Shown piece after piece: positions 1-12,447 of a stretch of DNA of 64,000 nt; position 1 is the first letter of the stretch; every line of letters starts with the position of its first letter. The stretch is from Andrena cerasifolii (taxonomy: Eukaryota > Arthropoda > Insecta > Hymenoptera > Andrenidae). Where the stretch lies: the NCBI RefSeq assembly GCF_050908995.1, contig NC_135119.1, positions 13,020,001 to 13,084,000 on the forward strand. The letters run 5' to 3'. The position numbers and the translations under genes are program-made. Below the pieces are notes generated by a model. It saw only the letters and a program-made list of their open reading frames with translations. It had not been told where the DNA came from and did not search any database.

Positions 1-3000
1 GATCTAACCTGGGAATAGACGATTCCCGTGGTGATTCGCCTAAAGCGTCTCCCATCGAAACGATAAATTCGTGACCCCCCAAATGGATCTTCTGAACGGC
101 ACGCAATCTAGAGCGGCCCGCCCGTATCCCGCTCGACTTGTGGATTTAGTTATGATGAACTTCGGACGAAGTTCAGGCGATTATGCGACGTCCTTTTTAT
201 TATTACGCCCGCCGTGGCGGATAATTTATGTCTGATGGAGTTTCGGAATTCATTTCGCCGTTTACGAGATGACAAAACTATATAAAGCGCCGCGGCATGC
301 TGGGGAATACGAAGGAAATTGATGGCCGGAAGGAACGAAATAATCAAGCGGAATATTCTTCGCCTCCCTCCCTTTCTTCCCTCTTGCGCCATCATTTCTC
401 TTCCCTCCTCTATAGCCACGAATCGTACATGTCGATGACTTTCTTTCTCCGTTCGTAGTCGTCTTTTAATTCGCGGATTATTGGCGTCGTTAATGCATCC
501 GCAGCCGCACGTCATCGCTGCGCCAGGCACTCAGTCGACGCTTATAAACGGCGGGATAGTGGCTCGTGAAATACTTTCCGACATGGCACAACGGCTTAAT
601 ATTCATTTATTAGAGACCCCATTCTTACGGCTCGCATTCTGGGTCATATTGCATTTAAAACCACTCCCACCGCTCTCTGTCCATGGTATTAAAGCGTTTT
701 ACCTCTGCCACCCCTCCTCGAACGTAATTCTGGTATACGGCGACGGGAATCTCGATGCTCCCCATTGTTGCTCGCCTCTTCCCCAGTTTTAACTTGCCGC
801 GAAACATAAACTAGTCGATACACTGACTTCGCGAAACGAACTCGAGAGCATTCCTTCGCGTCATGCCCCGTCCGCTGCACTTTATTAAATCAGCCAGTTA
901 CTTTGGAATTTGTTTAATTTCACGAAAATGCTGTTCCCACGCAGAATTCTGGGGGCGGCGGGGGGCAACTAGCTTTCCGCGAATAGAAGAAGGAATTATT
1001 AAGATTGCATCGCAAGTCAGTTAGGGTGCCGCTGAATTCGCTTTCTGGCGATTTAATTTGTCGGTAGGTACGTACGTGGCAAGGTTGCCATTAAAGTAGT
1101 GCAAAGTGCGACGCTTCATTCGCACCCACATGTTTCACTTTCACTGGTTCGCGATTTCGACCGAAGGTGGGTATAGTTTCGCGACAAAATCAAGAATAAT
1201 CGCGCGCGGATCTCCGGTGACAGCTGCCGCTTTCGCGTTGGAAGAATTATATGTACAATAGACTTCTGCGTGTACTGTCACCCGATGAAATATCGTACGG
1301 GATACGATGGACGCGCCTCCCACTGGCTCGAATCACAGTATACAGATTTCGCAATGGGACGTTGCCCGTGACAGCTTTAGCCTATTTCGTTGATGACAAA
1401 GTGGTTATCTATATTCTTGCCCGGTCGCGTCGAGTGGCCATTAGTCTTCAATCAAAACGGTCCGAAATAAAGTTCGATATGCTGGGCATAAGGAATTACG
1501 ACGTTCCACGGCAGCGCTTCATATAATTCGCCCCTTGTCACATTCCATTCAATATCCCCTGCACCTTCAAATACTCCACCCCCTGGCGGGTAGATTTAAT
1601 TTCAAGGAATAACAAAAAGTTTCGCGGGGATAAATCAGTGGGCTGATTTAATTCAGGAATCACAAAATCCCGCCTCATCATTAAACGGCAACCAGCTTCC
1701 TCTGCTTCTGGGGAACTGGTCTTCCTCGATGAAGTCTCTGAACCGAACTTATTCGGTCTCTGAAGATTCATTATTCACTTACGCCCGCAATCCCGCGCTC
1801 TCCTATCAATCTTCCCTTTGCCGCGAAACCGTCAAAACAGAAACAACTCGTCCGTGGAAGATTCGCGTCGGTGGCAAAAAGTCTAGCGACTGCTGGCCCG
1901 GGGTTTCGCCCACGCGAGGCGCTGGTTAAAAAGGATCAACGATCAAGGACTACCCGGCTCGTACCTACCAATCCTTTTCCGCGGTTCCCATTGATTACAA
2001 CGCTGACCGACGAAATCGCGTGCGACCGTACGCGACCCACGAGGTGCTTGTAGTGGACGTGCATATGTACATACCGCTTCAGGGTAAAGGACGCCAGGGG
2101 CATGTCAGCCGAGCTAGCCGGACAGGCGGCCCGAGCCAGACAGCGTCTAATTATTATCGGGAGAGCCGAATGAAGGAGAACCGGCGGCTGCATGGCACGA
2201 TGTCGATCCTTCACGTGTGTCCCCGTGATTGCACGTCGCGCTATTGCCTTGTAATCTCACCTCTCCACTCGGCGGTACCCTTCCTCTCCTAGGGTACCAA
2301 GCGATTCCACCGCTTGCCCCAGCGTTCCTCCGCAGTCACTCTCCCTTCTATCGTCGATTGCCGATTACATCGAACGACGTCATCACCTGCCCCGATCGCT
2401 TTCGATGTATCTGCACCTGTTTCAATCATTTCCGTCCTCGCGCGGCTTTTTCGCTCAAGCTCGGCACGCAGATGTGGTTCCAGGGGATTTAGAGACGCAA
2501 GTGGGGAAGAGCGCATTGTAATTAGGGATGGGTGGGAGACTGATTAGCGACTCTCAGTTCTCTTATTCAGTATCAGGATTTGAGAGAGTCCTAGCATCGA
2601 AGCTAATGCGCACTCCCAATTTGCGGCGTCGCTATTCTATGCTACTGTGCTTCGTAAATGCCGCTGTTCACGGCTACCTGACCTACCAGGTAACTATAAG
2701 CTTACGTTACGATTATTCGCGCCACCTTCGCCGTGCCTTCATTGTCCATTATACGGCTTTTGCTGCTGGCTATCGATTAATTGCGAATGCAAACACTATC
2801 AGCCATGAATCTTAATCCTATTTCCTATCCCTGCCACTTGGACTCAGTCACGTCGAAATGTCTAATCGATTACCGACGATTGCGTAATATTGGCTTGTGC
2901 GGAAAATCGAAGACCTCACCATAGTCCCGACAGTTTTGAAATACCATATATGTACCTACTTCATAAAGATTTGCATTCATCAATAATCACAAAGAATTTC

Positions 3001-3785
3001 CATAAAATTGAAAGATGTTTACGGCTTAATCTAACTTGACACGCGACTTCGTGCAGCTTCTTGAGTAATTACGGCGAAGTCCGTGTCATTAATTATTGTG
3101 TCGCGGCTGCGTCGATAAATCAAAGATCTTCGGCCGCGTTATCAATAATTCAACGTCGAGTTTCGAATTTTAGAGGGGAAATCGAGTGGCCATGGCGTGT
3201 CTGAATCCAAATTTACGGCAGACGTCTATTTCGATATGATCTCGCCCCCGTGATAACAGTTTGACCGAGATATCGGCCACATTTTTGGTGCTTATGAATT
3301 ATTACCAGAAAGTGAACCATTAGAGGCCGTCGCTGGGAATATTATAACTTGGCCGTGGCGCGGGCGCGGGCCGATCGATCAAATCCTTCACCGGCTCGCA
3401 GGCGTGCCGGTATAATTAAAAGGCTGAAGGATAATTAAGGACTTCGTCAGTGTCAATTTTCCGGTAATGAGGCGGGGTGGATGTAAATTAAAAATTAAAA
3501 ACATTGACGCATCCCGATGGCACGTACCCTCTCGCGTGCAATGCGCAAACGCGCCCGTTAATTATTTATTTGAGACTCATTAGCAGCCGCACGCCACGGG
3601 CACAAATTCCTTCGACCGCGTTCGCATCGAGCCTCGACACCGTTATTTCAACGCGCCGCTACTAATTTCGACGTGCTTCTATTCCATAACCGCGACCAAT
3701 CTGCTTGCTTACGGTGGATTTGGTATTCAGCGCCCCGTCGAATTCTTCTGTTTCACGCGGAATAAATACAGAACGAACGCGAAGC
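1..3785. other. Intergenic or intronic DNA, no gene recognised
   Basis: About 3.8 kb of moderately GC-rich DNA. Open frames on both strands reach roughly 60-126 codons, but none shows a recognisable domain or a continuation through plausible splice sites. I judge them to be chance frames. No tRNA-like arms, long inverted repeats or tandem arrays were seen. Confidence 0.6.
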
Positions 3786-4117
3786 TTAAGGGTACCTACT
3801 GCTTAGGCAGTCGTTTTTGTCGAGCATGAAACATTTATTTTTCAATTAATTACAAAGAAATAAATTGAAGCTGAGACTTATTCTTTGACACAAAGTTCAT
3901 TAACATCATAAGCTTTAAAAAAACATGTTTCTTTAGTCAAAAATATGCATTAAATATGACGCTACAGATGGATCATTGTAGAAGCTTTTTAAAAAAGTTT
4001 CTTTTGTGATAAACTTTGTGCGAAGCAACAAGTCTCAGTTTCAATTTATTTCTTTGTAATTAATTGAAAAAGAAATACTTCATTCTCGACAAAAATGACT
4101 GTTCCCAGTATCCTTAA
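3786..4117. mobile_element. TTAA-flanked hairpin MITE (332 bp)
   Basis: The two halves are inverted repeats. A stretch with AATTAATTACAAAGAAATAAA near 3847 is mirrored by its complement near 4045, and the outer arms share TTTTTGTCGAG next to CAGTC. Both ends lie at TTAA (3786-3789 and 4114-4117) followed inward by GG. TTAA target duplications are the hallmark of piggyBac-type (also Kolobok-type) transposons, so this is probably a non-autonomous relative. It has no coding capacity. A related end fragment lies at about 9345-9409. Confidence 0.7.
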
Positions 4118-5197
4118 TACACAGCTTAAAATAATTGGAAGATCATTTGCTCAAATCCCCGGTAAAAATAAATACGAGCGGTAAGAATGCAAACTTTTAA
4201 TGAATCGTGCCCCAAATGGTATGGACGCGACTTTTAAGGAACACTCCTCTCGAATTCCTTAATCTCACGAATTGAAGAACACGATATTTCTCCGAAGCGT
4301 GACTAGAAGCGTCATGAAATTTCGGTGCCTTGGTAAATTCAGGCCTATCTGGAAAGTGTGCAATCGCTAACGAATTCGAAAGGCCGCGTTATTCCCGACG
4401 ATAAGGAAACCAGTGCAAGCAGGTCCTCGGCTTTAATTTTTAACTCTTTCATAATTGAAAGACCCAGCCCGTGGCTCGGTTTTCTCATTAAAAAGTTTCT
4501 CATCCACCATCTGCGCTTCTCGCTCCGTCTTCATATTTTATTCTTTATAACAGCATAAGCTACTCGGCGAAAGAACCACTTTATATTCGTTGAGATTAGT
4601 TGCCGAAAGTGTATCTTGCTACTGGTTCGCCGTCGTATTCGCGACCGCAGACTATAGCGCGAGGAAGGCGCGCGATATTAAGCATTATAATTCAATTTGA
4701 CAAGATTCGGGGAGGGGGCTGTTTTGTTGTTCGGGAGGGAAACTATGGGCAAAGGTTCTTGAACGCGTTACGGGAATTTTTTCTTCGCCACACGCGCCGA
4801 TGTCGATGGCCTTAATCAGGTCAGCTTTGTTCTCGAGCGTATTTAAATTCATTGCAGCCCGCATAATGGACGCTTTCGATTACGCCCGTGGCACTGCAAT
4901 ATAATACGCGTTATTAAGAATCGTATTTGCAAACGACGTTGCTGCACTGCGACAATACGTGATCCGAAAGCTTCTGGAATTCATACGCGCCTTTGAAACG
5001 TAACCGTCGTTAATTGTACGTGTTTATTGCGCTACGTTCATGAGCTATAAAATGCCAAGTAGACGTAGGGCCGAGGCACACGTGGAAATATATTTTTTAT
5101 GGACCAATGCCCCTGTTGCATGCTAATCACGGGAACGTGTAGATATATTACTCGCGTGCTACTTAGAGTGGGAACCAAAATATCTAACAGAACTCTG
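4118..5197. other. Intergenic DNA, nothing recognised
   Basis: About 1.1 kb of AT-leaning unique sequence. The two open frames of 66 and 71 codons (4358-4558 and 4600-4815) have no recognisable motif or splice context. No repeats are evident. Confidence 0.5.
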
Positions 5198-5883
5198 TTA
5201 AGGGGAGGTTCCGGTTTAAAAGTCGATTTTTTTCATTTTTCGAATGTTCAACCTTTCAGGAATGCGTGTTTAAAAGGATTTGCTCAAATTCGTAAAATTC
5301 CCGAAGTTATAGGCATTTGAGTAAAACTTTAAACGCGTTTTTCTCGAATCAGTGTTCTCAAAACGGTGGGAAATGTATCTCCAAAAGTTATTATCCGATT
5401 CGAGTGAAACTTTTTTTACTTTGAAGAATATAGTTCTGGCTAGGAGGGAAACCAGGAAAAAATACAAAAATTGAAGATTTATAATTTTCAAAGGCGTTGA
5501 AAGGACGAAAAATATAGGGGAAAGTGATTTCAAACTTCAAGTGTCGTTATTCTCTTAAATAATGTAATTTTTGCATTTTCTCTGGTTTGCCCCCTAGCCA
5601 GAAGTACATTCTTCAAAATAAAAAAAGTTTCAGTCGAATCGGATAATAACTTTTAGGGATACAGGTCCCACCAATTTTGATCAATTTTTTGACACCTTGA
5701 CTTTAACTACTCCCCAGTGCCGCCTGTAATGATTAATTGCAAAACAAAAAATATATTTCTCTAATTTAAGACATCCTTAATACAATGCAACAAGTCCCAT
5801 TAAATTATATATAGTAGTTTTCCTTTAATTAATTCCTAAATATCGCCTATTTTTTGGGTCTCTAGTCCGGAACCTCCCCTTAA
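5198..5883. mobile_element. TTAA-flanked hairpin MITE (686 bp)
   Basis: Termini are TTAA then GGGGAGGTTCCGG on the left, and CCGGAACCTCCCC then TTAA on the right: a perfect 13-bp terminal inverted repeat with a TTAA duplication. Inside, the left arm (about 5340-5480) and right arm (about 5570-5700) are imperfect complements, sharing segments around CCGATTCGAGTGAAACTTTT and CTGGCTAG. The AT-rich interior has no transposase. The TTAA target points to a piggyBac-like, or possibly Kolobok-like, non-autonomous element. Confidence 0.8.
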
Positions 5884-7275
5884 ACTCTGCCATTTCGATT
5901 GATAACGGTGTTGAATTCATTATTCGTTTCCAGCTGCGTGGACATTTATTCTGCACTTTAAATTTACATAGTAATACGTTCATCTGACGTTCATTCGTAA
6001 TTAAATTTAATTAATATTTACCACTTTAATATTTAGAGTTTCGATTGACGTCACGTTGGTTTCTCGATTGGAATGAATTGGAGTTGCGAGCCAACATGAT
6101 TGAAATATATTTCCGGGCTCATTTCGACGATCCATTGAAAACTACTGTCCAGTCGGATCGTCGGCTGAGCAACTGTGATTCCGAAGGCGGACCGACGTGG
6201 CTACGAAGGGTTGTATGGTAACAATTAGACATCCTGCTCAAAACACCATTATTGTCCCTTCGGCAACACCGTCGCCAGAGATTGATGAAAAGATACACGC
6301 AAGCGTAGGTACGCGTGCCTTTGCACAATACGTGGGCCTATAGAGATGCGTCGATCGCCCGCTGACTTTCTCCTCGATTATGACCAGTCACCGTTCGACA
6401 ATGAGCGTGTTCGAAGCGATAAGTTCTCTCCAGCAGGCCGGAACGGTAACAACCGCAGAAGGAACTTTGATTACCTGCCCTTTATTAATGCAGGCCCGGT
6501 TTAAAGGAACACTGCCGGACAAATTGTGCTTTATCTGTGTACTAATCAAGATTAGAATGCCCGCGACCACACAAAAGGAATGCGGACGCCATTATAATGC
6601 CATTACATAGCTGGACGTAGCGATAAACGGTAATGCGGGTTATCAAAATAGAAACAGGTAGACACGTACCCCCACCCCTTGTCCTTTGCGTCTTCGCGTG
6701 GCCGTCGCCGACGTTCGTCGGTACAGATCTCTTCTTCCTCGCTTTCGGCGTCCCTCGACGCGCTTCCCGATGTCAGCGAGAATCTCATTAACAGTCTGTA
6801 AACACGCTGCGGCAAAAGGTAAAAACTCGTTGGTTTCATGACCACCTCATCGAATGCTACCCGCTGTAGGAGTTTTTAATTGAAAGGATCAGTCGCGATA
6901 ACTCGTTAAAATTATCACTCGAGCGCGACGCAACGTTCGCTTAAGTACTTTCAACATTTACATCGCATTGGCGAGCACGAAAATCCCAAATAAGCTCGGC
7001 TTATATGCCTGTGAAACAGCGTTCACGAAATCTGCTAATCCGATGGTAAACGAATAATTGAACATCGAGTCACTAGTGAACGAAGCATTATCAAGCGGCC
7101 TACCCTGTATTATTATAGTCCGCTATAGTTTGCATGACCATCGCTGCGTCTGATGGTGATTAGGCTGTATCAATTAACACAAGCCTGCAATTGCTCGCAT
7201 TAATCTCTCCCCTCTAACGGGTGTCTCTAACAAGCAGCCAGTAAATTCACCTCTATTTCTGTCGGCGCGGCGTGC

Positions 7276-7278
7276 AGA

Positions 7279-7316
<38 letters not shown>
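7276..7316. repeat. (GA)n microsatellite
   Basis: About 40 bp of almost pure GA dinucleotides with one GGG interruption. It is followed within 30 bp by a purine/pyrimidine-alternating GTGTGCGCGCGCG stretch. Confidence 0.95.
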
Positions 7317-7317
<1 letters not shown>

Positions 7318-9344
7318 GCAGAGTGTGCGCACACGGGGTGTACGTGTGTGCGCGCGCGTGATCAAATATTCTATTAATCGTATGGCCGTCAAATCGTTAT
7401 CATTGTGCTTCTCGTTAACCAGAACACAGGGGGGGGAAGGGGGTTATGGCTAATGAGAAACGACGGGGCCTCGAGGCTCCATTATTAATCGCTGGACACG
7501 ATGTCTAACGCGTTTTTACCGCGCTTTTGTACCTCGTTCATTTTCCCTTGACCACCAGCCGTCATTCCGCCGACCGTTTCGAAATGGAATCGCATCCGAG
7601 CCCCGACGCCATAGCGGTGTTTTATTAATACGTTTTAATCGCGATTCGCGGCCAACTTTGAGTTTCGATTGGGATGTATTTTTAAATGTAATTGTCAGGG
7701 GAAAAGAGAGGGGGCGAACGTTTTCTTTCAGGCAGCCGAGACAGACGGTTGAATATTCGCCAGCTATAGTTGTCCGAGAATATTACAAACGGGGGAATAT
7801 GGTATCGCTGGAGAATGTTGGATTAAATTGTTATTAAAATAATGGAAAGGAACTGTTTGAAGTGTATATCCTCCCGTATTGTGCTCGTTTTTTTTTTTTT
7901 TTAAATGTGTGTCATAGCCGAGGAGCGCTCCGCAGTGACGCAGAAATTTCCCGTACATATTTCGAATCGTCCATTCGCAAATGACGGTAGGAGCGGCGTC
8001 GAGGAATGAATTTAATAGGTATCTACATACTTCTCTCGCCCCGACGCATGCTCGCCGCGGACGGATGGAAAAGTGGACCGTTGATTTCCAGATTTATCAG
8101 CTCAATATTGATTTACCTTCGTATCGGTCTGATTACATTTTATGTTGTTAATTGCAAAACGCGGTAGATTGCCGCGGTAGAGCCATTACATATTTGGAGC
8201 TTCGGAATTCATGGACATTCGCGTTCAAAAATCGGCGGAACTTGTTAAACTTGCACTTAAAAATAATTGTGCTTACTGGGCGTGCAAGAATTGTATCGTC
8301 GACGGAAGAGAATTAGTGAAGTGGTAAATGGATGATTGAGTTGAGTAGTTGGAAGGGATAAGGTGCTTGTTTAGAGGGACAGTGTTCGGAGGGGTGTGAG
8401 GCTACAAAATACCCTATTGAAATTGAATCAGAATGTTCTTCCTAAACCTCGACATTTCTCCCTGACATTTGTCGTGTTAAGGGAGTGTCTTGCTTTACAA
8501 AGTCCAAAAAAATGTTTTTTTCGCGAATTTTTTTGAAAGGGAAAGGAACAATTGATCTTCGTAAACTTTTAGGTATATTTAAACATGAATTCAATGAGTA
8601 GGTACAAAAAAAAATTTCTCATAAAATTATAAAATATGGCAGATTCATCAGCCGATTCTCGGAGCGCTTTGCCACTGCAGTCTCCAATTGGCGGGAAGGA
8701 TTCTGGTTGTAATTCTTGTCAGAAATGGAAAAATCAAAATGGTTTCTAATGCTCATATATTTTTTTTCCGAGTGAACTAAGAAAAAACAGAAAAAAGCGC
8801 GAAATCATAAATTTTTTTAGTTTGATAAGAATGTCTATTTTTTAAAAACAACATTTGACTTTAACGTGCTATAAAAATTATTTAAAAATAATTTTTTAAC
8901 AATCTTTTTAGTTCACATAGAAAAGAATTTAATACTGCAGAGCATAAGCTTCGGTTTAATTCAATAGGCCGCATAGTTTTTTTGCTATCACGCCCGCCAA
9001 TTTTAAAGAATCATAGAATTTTAATACATACGGAGTAACATAGGACGATGCGGAGGACTTCCATCAACCTCCTTGTAATTAACATATTTTTTCTTTTTAA
9101 TTTTTTTGTTGTAACTAGCATGTAGTGTGATGTAACTACTATATCGTGAAGAATACATATCCCAGTTTCTAAACATTTACATAGATCTAGTTCAACATTG
9201 TAATTCCGTGGTTTTTAAGTAATCATAATGGCGAAACAAGTGTAAAAATAAAAAAAAACTTTTTTTTATTATTTTTCCCTTATTATTATCACTCGTACGA
9301 GTCCAAGAATGTATTTCTTCCAAAATCGAAGAAGTTATGCAACG

Positions 9345-9409
9345 GAGGGTTAACAGAAAAAGAAATGCTTCATTTTCGACAAAAATAACTGCCTTCTTAA
9401 TCCTCTTAA
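9345..9409. mobile_element. Solo end fragment of the 3786-4117 element family
   Basis: The segment reading GACAAAAATAACTG, preceded by AGAAATGCTTCATT, matches the right terminus of the element at 3786-4117 with a few substitutions. It is likewise followed a few bases later by TTAA (9406-9409). The matching left end is not obvious, so this is either a truncated copy or the right end of a longer decayed element starting near the TTAAGGGAG at about 8478. Confidence 0.5.
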
Positions 9410-11860
9410 GCTCATTAAGCTCACTACTGTGCGCTCACCGACAATTTATCCAGTTAAAACATGGTTGCAGACAACAACAATTTCGAATATGAGGGATATT
9501 CCCCTTCAACGCATCGTCTCGCGCCTAAATGCAAATTGAGCCCGATGTGTTTGTCAATGAAAAAAGCATTTTTTTAGATAAAGCTCGCGTAAACCAGAGG
9601 GGGGGAGAAATTTACACTCGGCTGGTAATAACGCGGGGCCATAAAAGCAGCTAAACATTCGTGTCCAGGCGGAGCTGCTTTCGAAAGAGTTGTAAAGTGC
9701 CTCCCCTTTTTATTCCATCTTTATACCTTTACTTTGCCGGCGTAATTACTTCGCCCAGTAATAAGTAATAATTAGAGCCGTTTCGTTGGCATTGCCTCGT
9801 TTCTTTCTACGATTTTATACGTCCGCGAGGGCGGTGCGTGCCGGGGGCTACCGAACAGGCCAATACTTGCCGCGTCAAGAATAGGAACGGTCTTTTAATT
9901 TCCGCGATTACAGCTTCCTCTTTACGAGGGGAGTTCCCGCGCGAATGGACGTTCACGGCGGAAAGGGAGAGAGAGGGATAGCACTAAACGTGCTTCCTGA
10001 TACGATCGAGGGCCTCGTTAAAATGTCGTGATTCCTTTAAAAGCTTCTGAAACGAAGTCCACCCAACTTGCAGTCTCTTCGTGTCCCGAGTGTACAAACA
10101 AACACGCGAGCCACAAGTAGCAGCCAATAAAGACGTTCGCGCGAAATACACGCGAAATGGAAATGCCAGCTTTTATACCGTTTAGTGTGTCCCGACGATG
10201 CAATGCATATGCATGCGCCGTACGTCTAATTACCTCCGCCTGAAAGCATACAGAGTGATTCACTCAACTCCACGTGTAATTGATGTTGATTGCTTTCGCA
10301 GGATTAACGTCGTCGATGCAGGTCGATCTGAATTTTCTCCTCTCGGCGCTTCACCTCCATCGGCTTGGATCACTTTAATCGTTAAGCGGATAGTCGTGTA
10401 ACAAAATATCGGGGACTCCAGTTATTCATAGACGTTTAACGAGGCCCCTCGAAGGTTCCCGGCGAAATTTCGAATCACTTCGCGGATCGCTACTAAGTGA
10501 AACGGATTGAAATATTTAGGAGTTTTAAAAGTCAAGCGCGCCTTAAACGTCCCTCGAATTTTTCACGAAGTTCGCCTTCGACTTTTGTAACGATCAATTT
10601 TGCAGAGTCTTTGAGGTTTTTAAGATTCATGGAGCGCTCGGCTCGTTACGAAGTAAACGATTCCGCGATTCGTCGCGAGATATTAATCGAACGGCTTACA
10701 AAGGCGCCGTCGTACCGGTTACGCGATCGATGCAAGTCGTTGCAAATGTCCCTCTCATTTTTTATTAATAATACTCCTTTGGCGCCTCCACGCCCTCCCC
10801 TCCCCCCCCCCCCCCGCCCTCTCCTCACTTATTGAGGAATCTTTCAGAAAATTTCATTTCTCGCCGATGCACTTTCGACCAATTTAATATCTCGACATTC
10901 ACTTCGTGAAACGGACCAGACATCCGAATGTAACGTGCCGTATATAGAACGGCGGGACCTTTTAGACTAATTACTGTGTTCGGACGCTGTGCGCCCTTCA
11001 TTCCAACGGAAAGTCAGAGGGAATGAAATTCACGTGTCGTTCGCATCGACTTCGTTCAAAACTGAATTCAACGGAGAAGTATCGTATCACGTCTATATAG
11101 GACTCGCGTATTATTCGAGACAGTGCACGAAATCGTATGGCATCTATTCTTTTTCGAATTCTTTTAAATCCAGAGGGAAATCAGTATCTCCCCTGCCGGC
11201 TCCGATATCGTTCCAAGGGCTTTTGTTCCCATTATCGGTAATTTCATTCTGTTGGACTATTGGTCGGAAAGAGGACTTTCAGAGTCATCTTAATATGAGG
11301 GGAATCGGATCGAATCTATTACGAAGGACAATTAAAGGCTTTTTGCAGCTCACCGTCTTAATTACGGAGCGGATCGTTCGGGATGACGTGGAGTGTAGAG
11401 GAAGGTTCGACAGTCGGCTAAAGACGGTTAACCGTTGATGACTATAGGCTGGTTATTTCTATTGGGAGGCAGCGGAGTCGAAACGGTCAGAGGCCTCCCG
11501 TTGCGCGACGTTCTACCTCCCGCGGCTCTTTGTCCTTGTTTGGATCACTCATCGCGGGGCCCGTGTGCCCGAAGGAGTCATTATACAAGCTTGATTCTGA
11601 CCGCTCATTAACTCCTCTAAATCTGCCCAGCCGTCGTTGCTATTCCCGCGACATCCCACCACTTCGTTTCCAAACAGGATCCGCTACATTCTTCTACTTC
11701 GAGTTCGCCCAAGTGGCCAGAAGTTGTTGGCCGATATTCCGGATAATATTTTCACAAATAGCCGTAAATAGCCGGAATGCCAAACTCTAAAAACAACTTT
11801 CATCATCTTCGGCCTCGAGGTATCTCTTTCTGGAGTCTCTCTGAGAGCAGTCGAGAGGTG

Positions 11861-12447
11861 TTAAGGGGTTATGCCTAGTCAGGCGGCCGAAAAGAGGCGA
11901 ATATTTGTGATTTTTTTTTGAAGAAGCGGAAGCGCATAATTTCACAAAACTTTTTGCGTTTCAAAGAGCAACATTTAAAGAACATTTGGTAATTTTTTCG
12001 TCGATAAATATTTACGTTTATAATAAAATAACAAGCGACATCCAAGAAGCATTTTTAAAAATTTGGTTTTGCGGTGAGCATTGCCATTCGGAACCAGATT
12101 ATCTAAAATCAAAAAACAAAAAAGATTTCGTTAGTATATTAATGTATCCTCAGGTTGGCGGAGAGAATTTTCCGAAATATTAAGCTAAAACAACATGGCA
12201 GCTATTTAAAGTTGAAATCCTGATTTTTTCCTGCGAAAATTACGCGAAATTAAAAATGCTTCTTGGATGTCGCTTGTTATTTCATTATAAACGTAAATAT
12301 TTTTCCACGAAAAAATTACCAAATGTTCTTTAAATGTTGCTCTTTGAAACGCAAAAAGTTTTGTAATATTATACGCTTCCGCTTCTTCAAAAAAAAATCA
12401 CAAATATCCGCCTCTTTTCGACCGCCTGACTAGGCATAACCACTTAA
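11861..12447. mobile_element. TTAA-flanked hairpin MITE (587 bp)
   Basis: The element is nearly a full palindrome. The left arm (11861 to about 12065) is repeated as its reverse complement in the right arm (about 12235-12447), including GGTTATGCCTAGTCAGGCGG at the tips and GCGACATCCAAGAAGCATTT near the loop. Both tips abut TTAA (11861-11864, 12444-12447). It belongs with the other TTAA-type elements here. Its tip, GKGGTTATGCC, resembles the tip GGGGTTGTGCC of the intronic element at 40705-41440. The 65-codon frame inside it is not a gene. Confidence 0.85.

Larger units (their letters stand above)
5884..11860. other. Intergenic DNA with simple repeats
   Basis: About 6 kb without a recognisable gene. 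It contains a (GA)n tract near 7276, a 15-T run at 7888, a C-run near 10797 and an AT-rich block at about 8475-9409. That block is bracketed by TTAA sites and ends with a fragment resembling the right end of the element at 3786-4117, so it is probably degenerate transposon DNA. The 149-codon frame at 10989-11438 has no domain signature. Confidence 0.55.

Noticed and set aside
10989..11438. 149-codon open frame on the + strand
   Set aside because: No recognisable domain or plausible exon chain. The neighbouring sequence is unique non-coding DNA.
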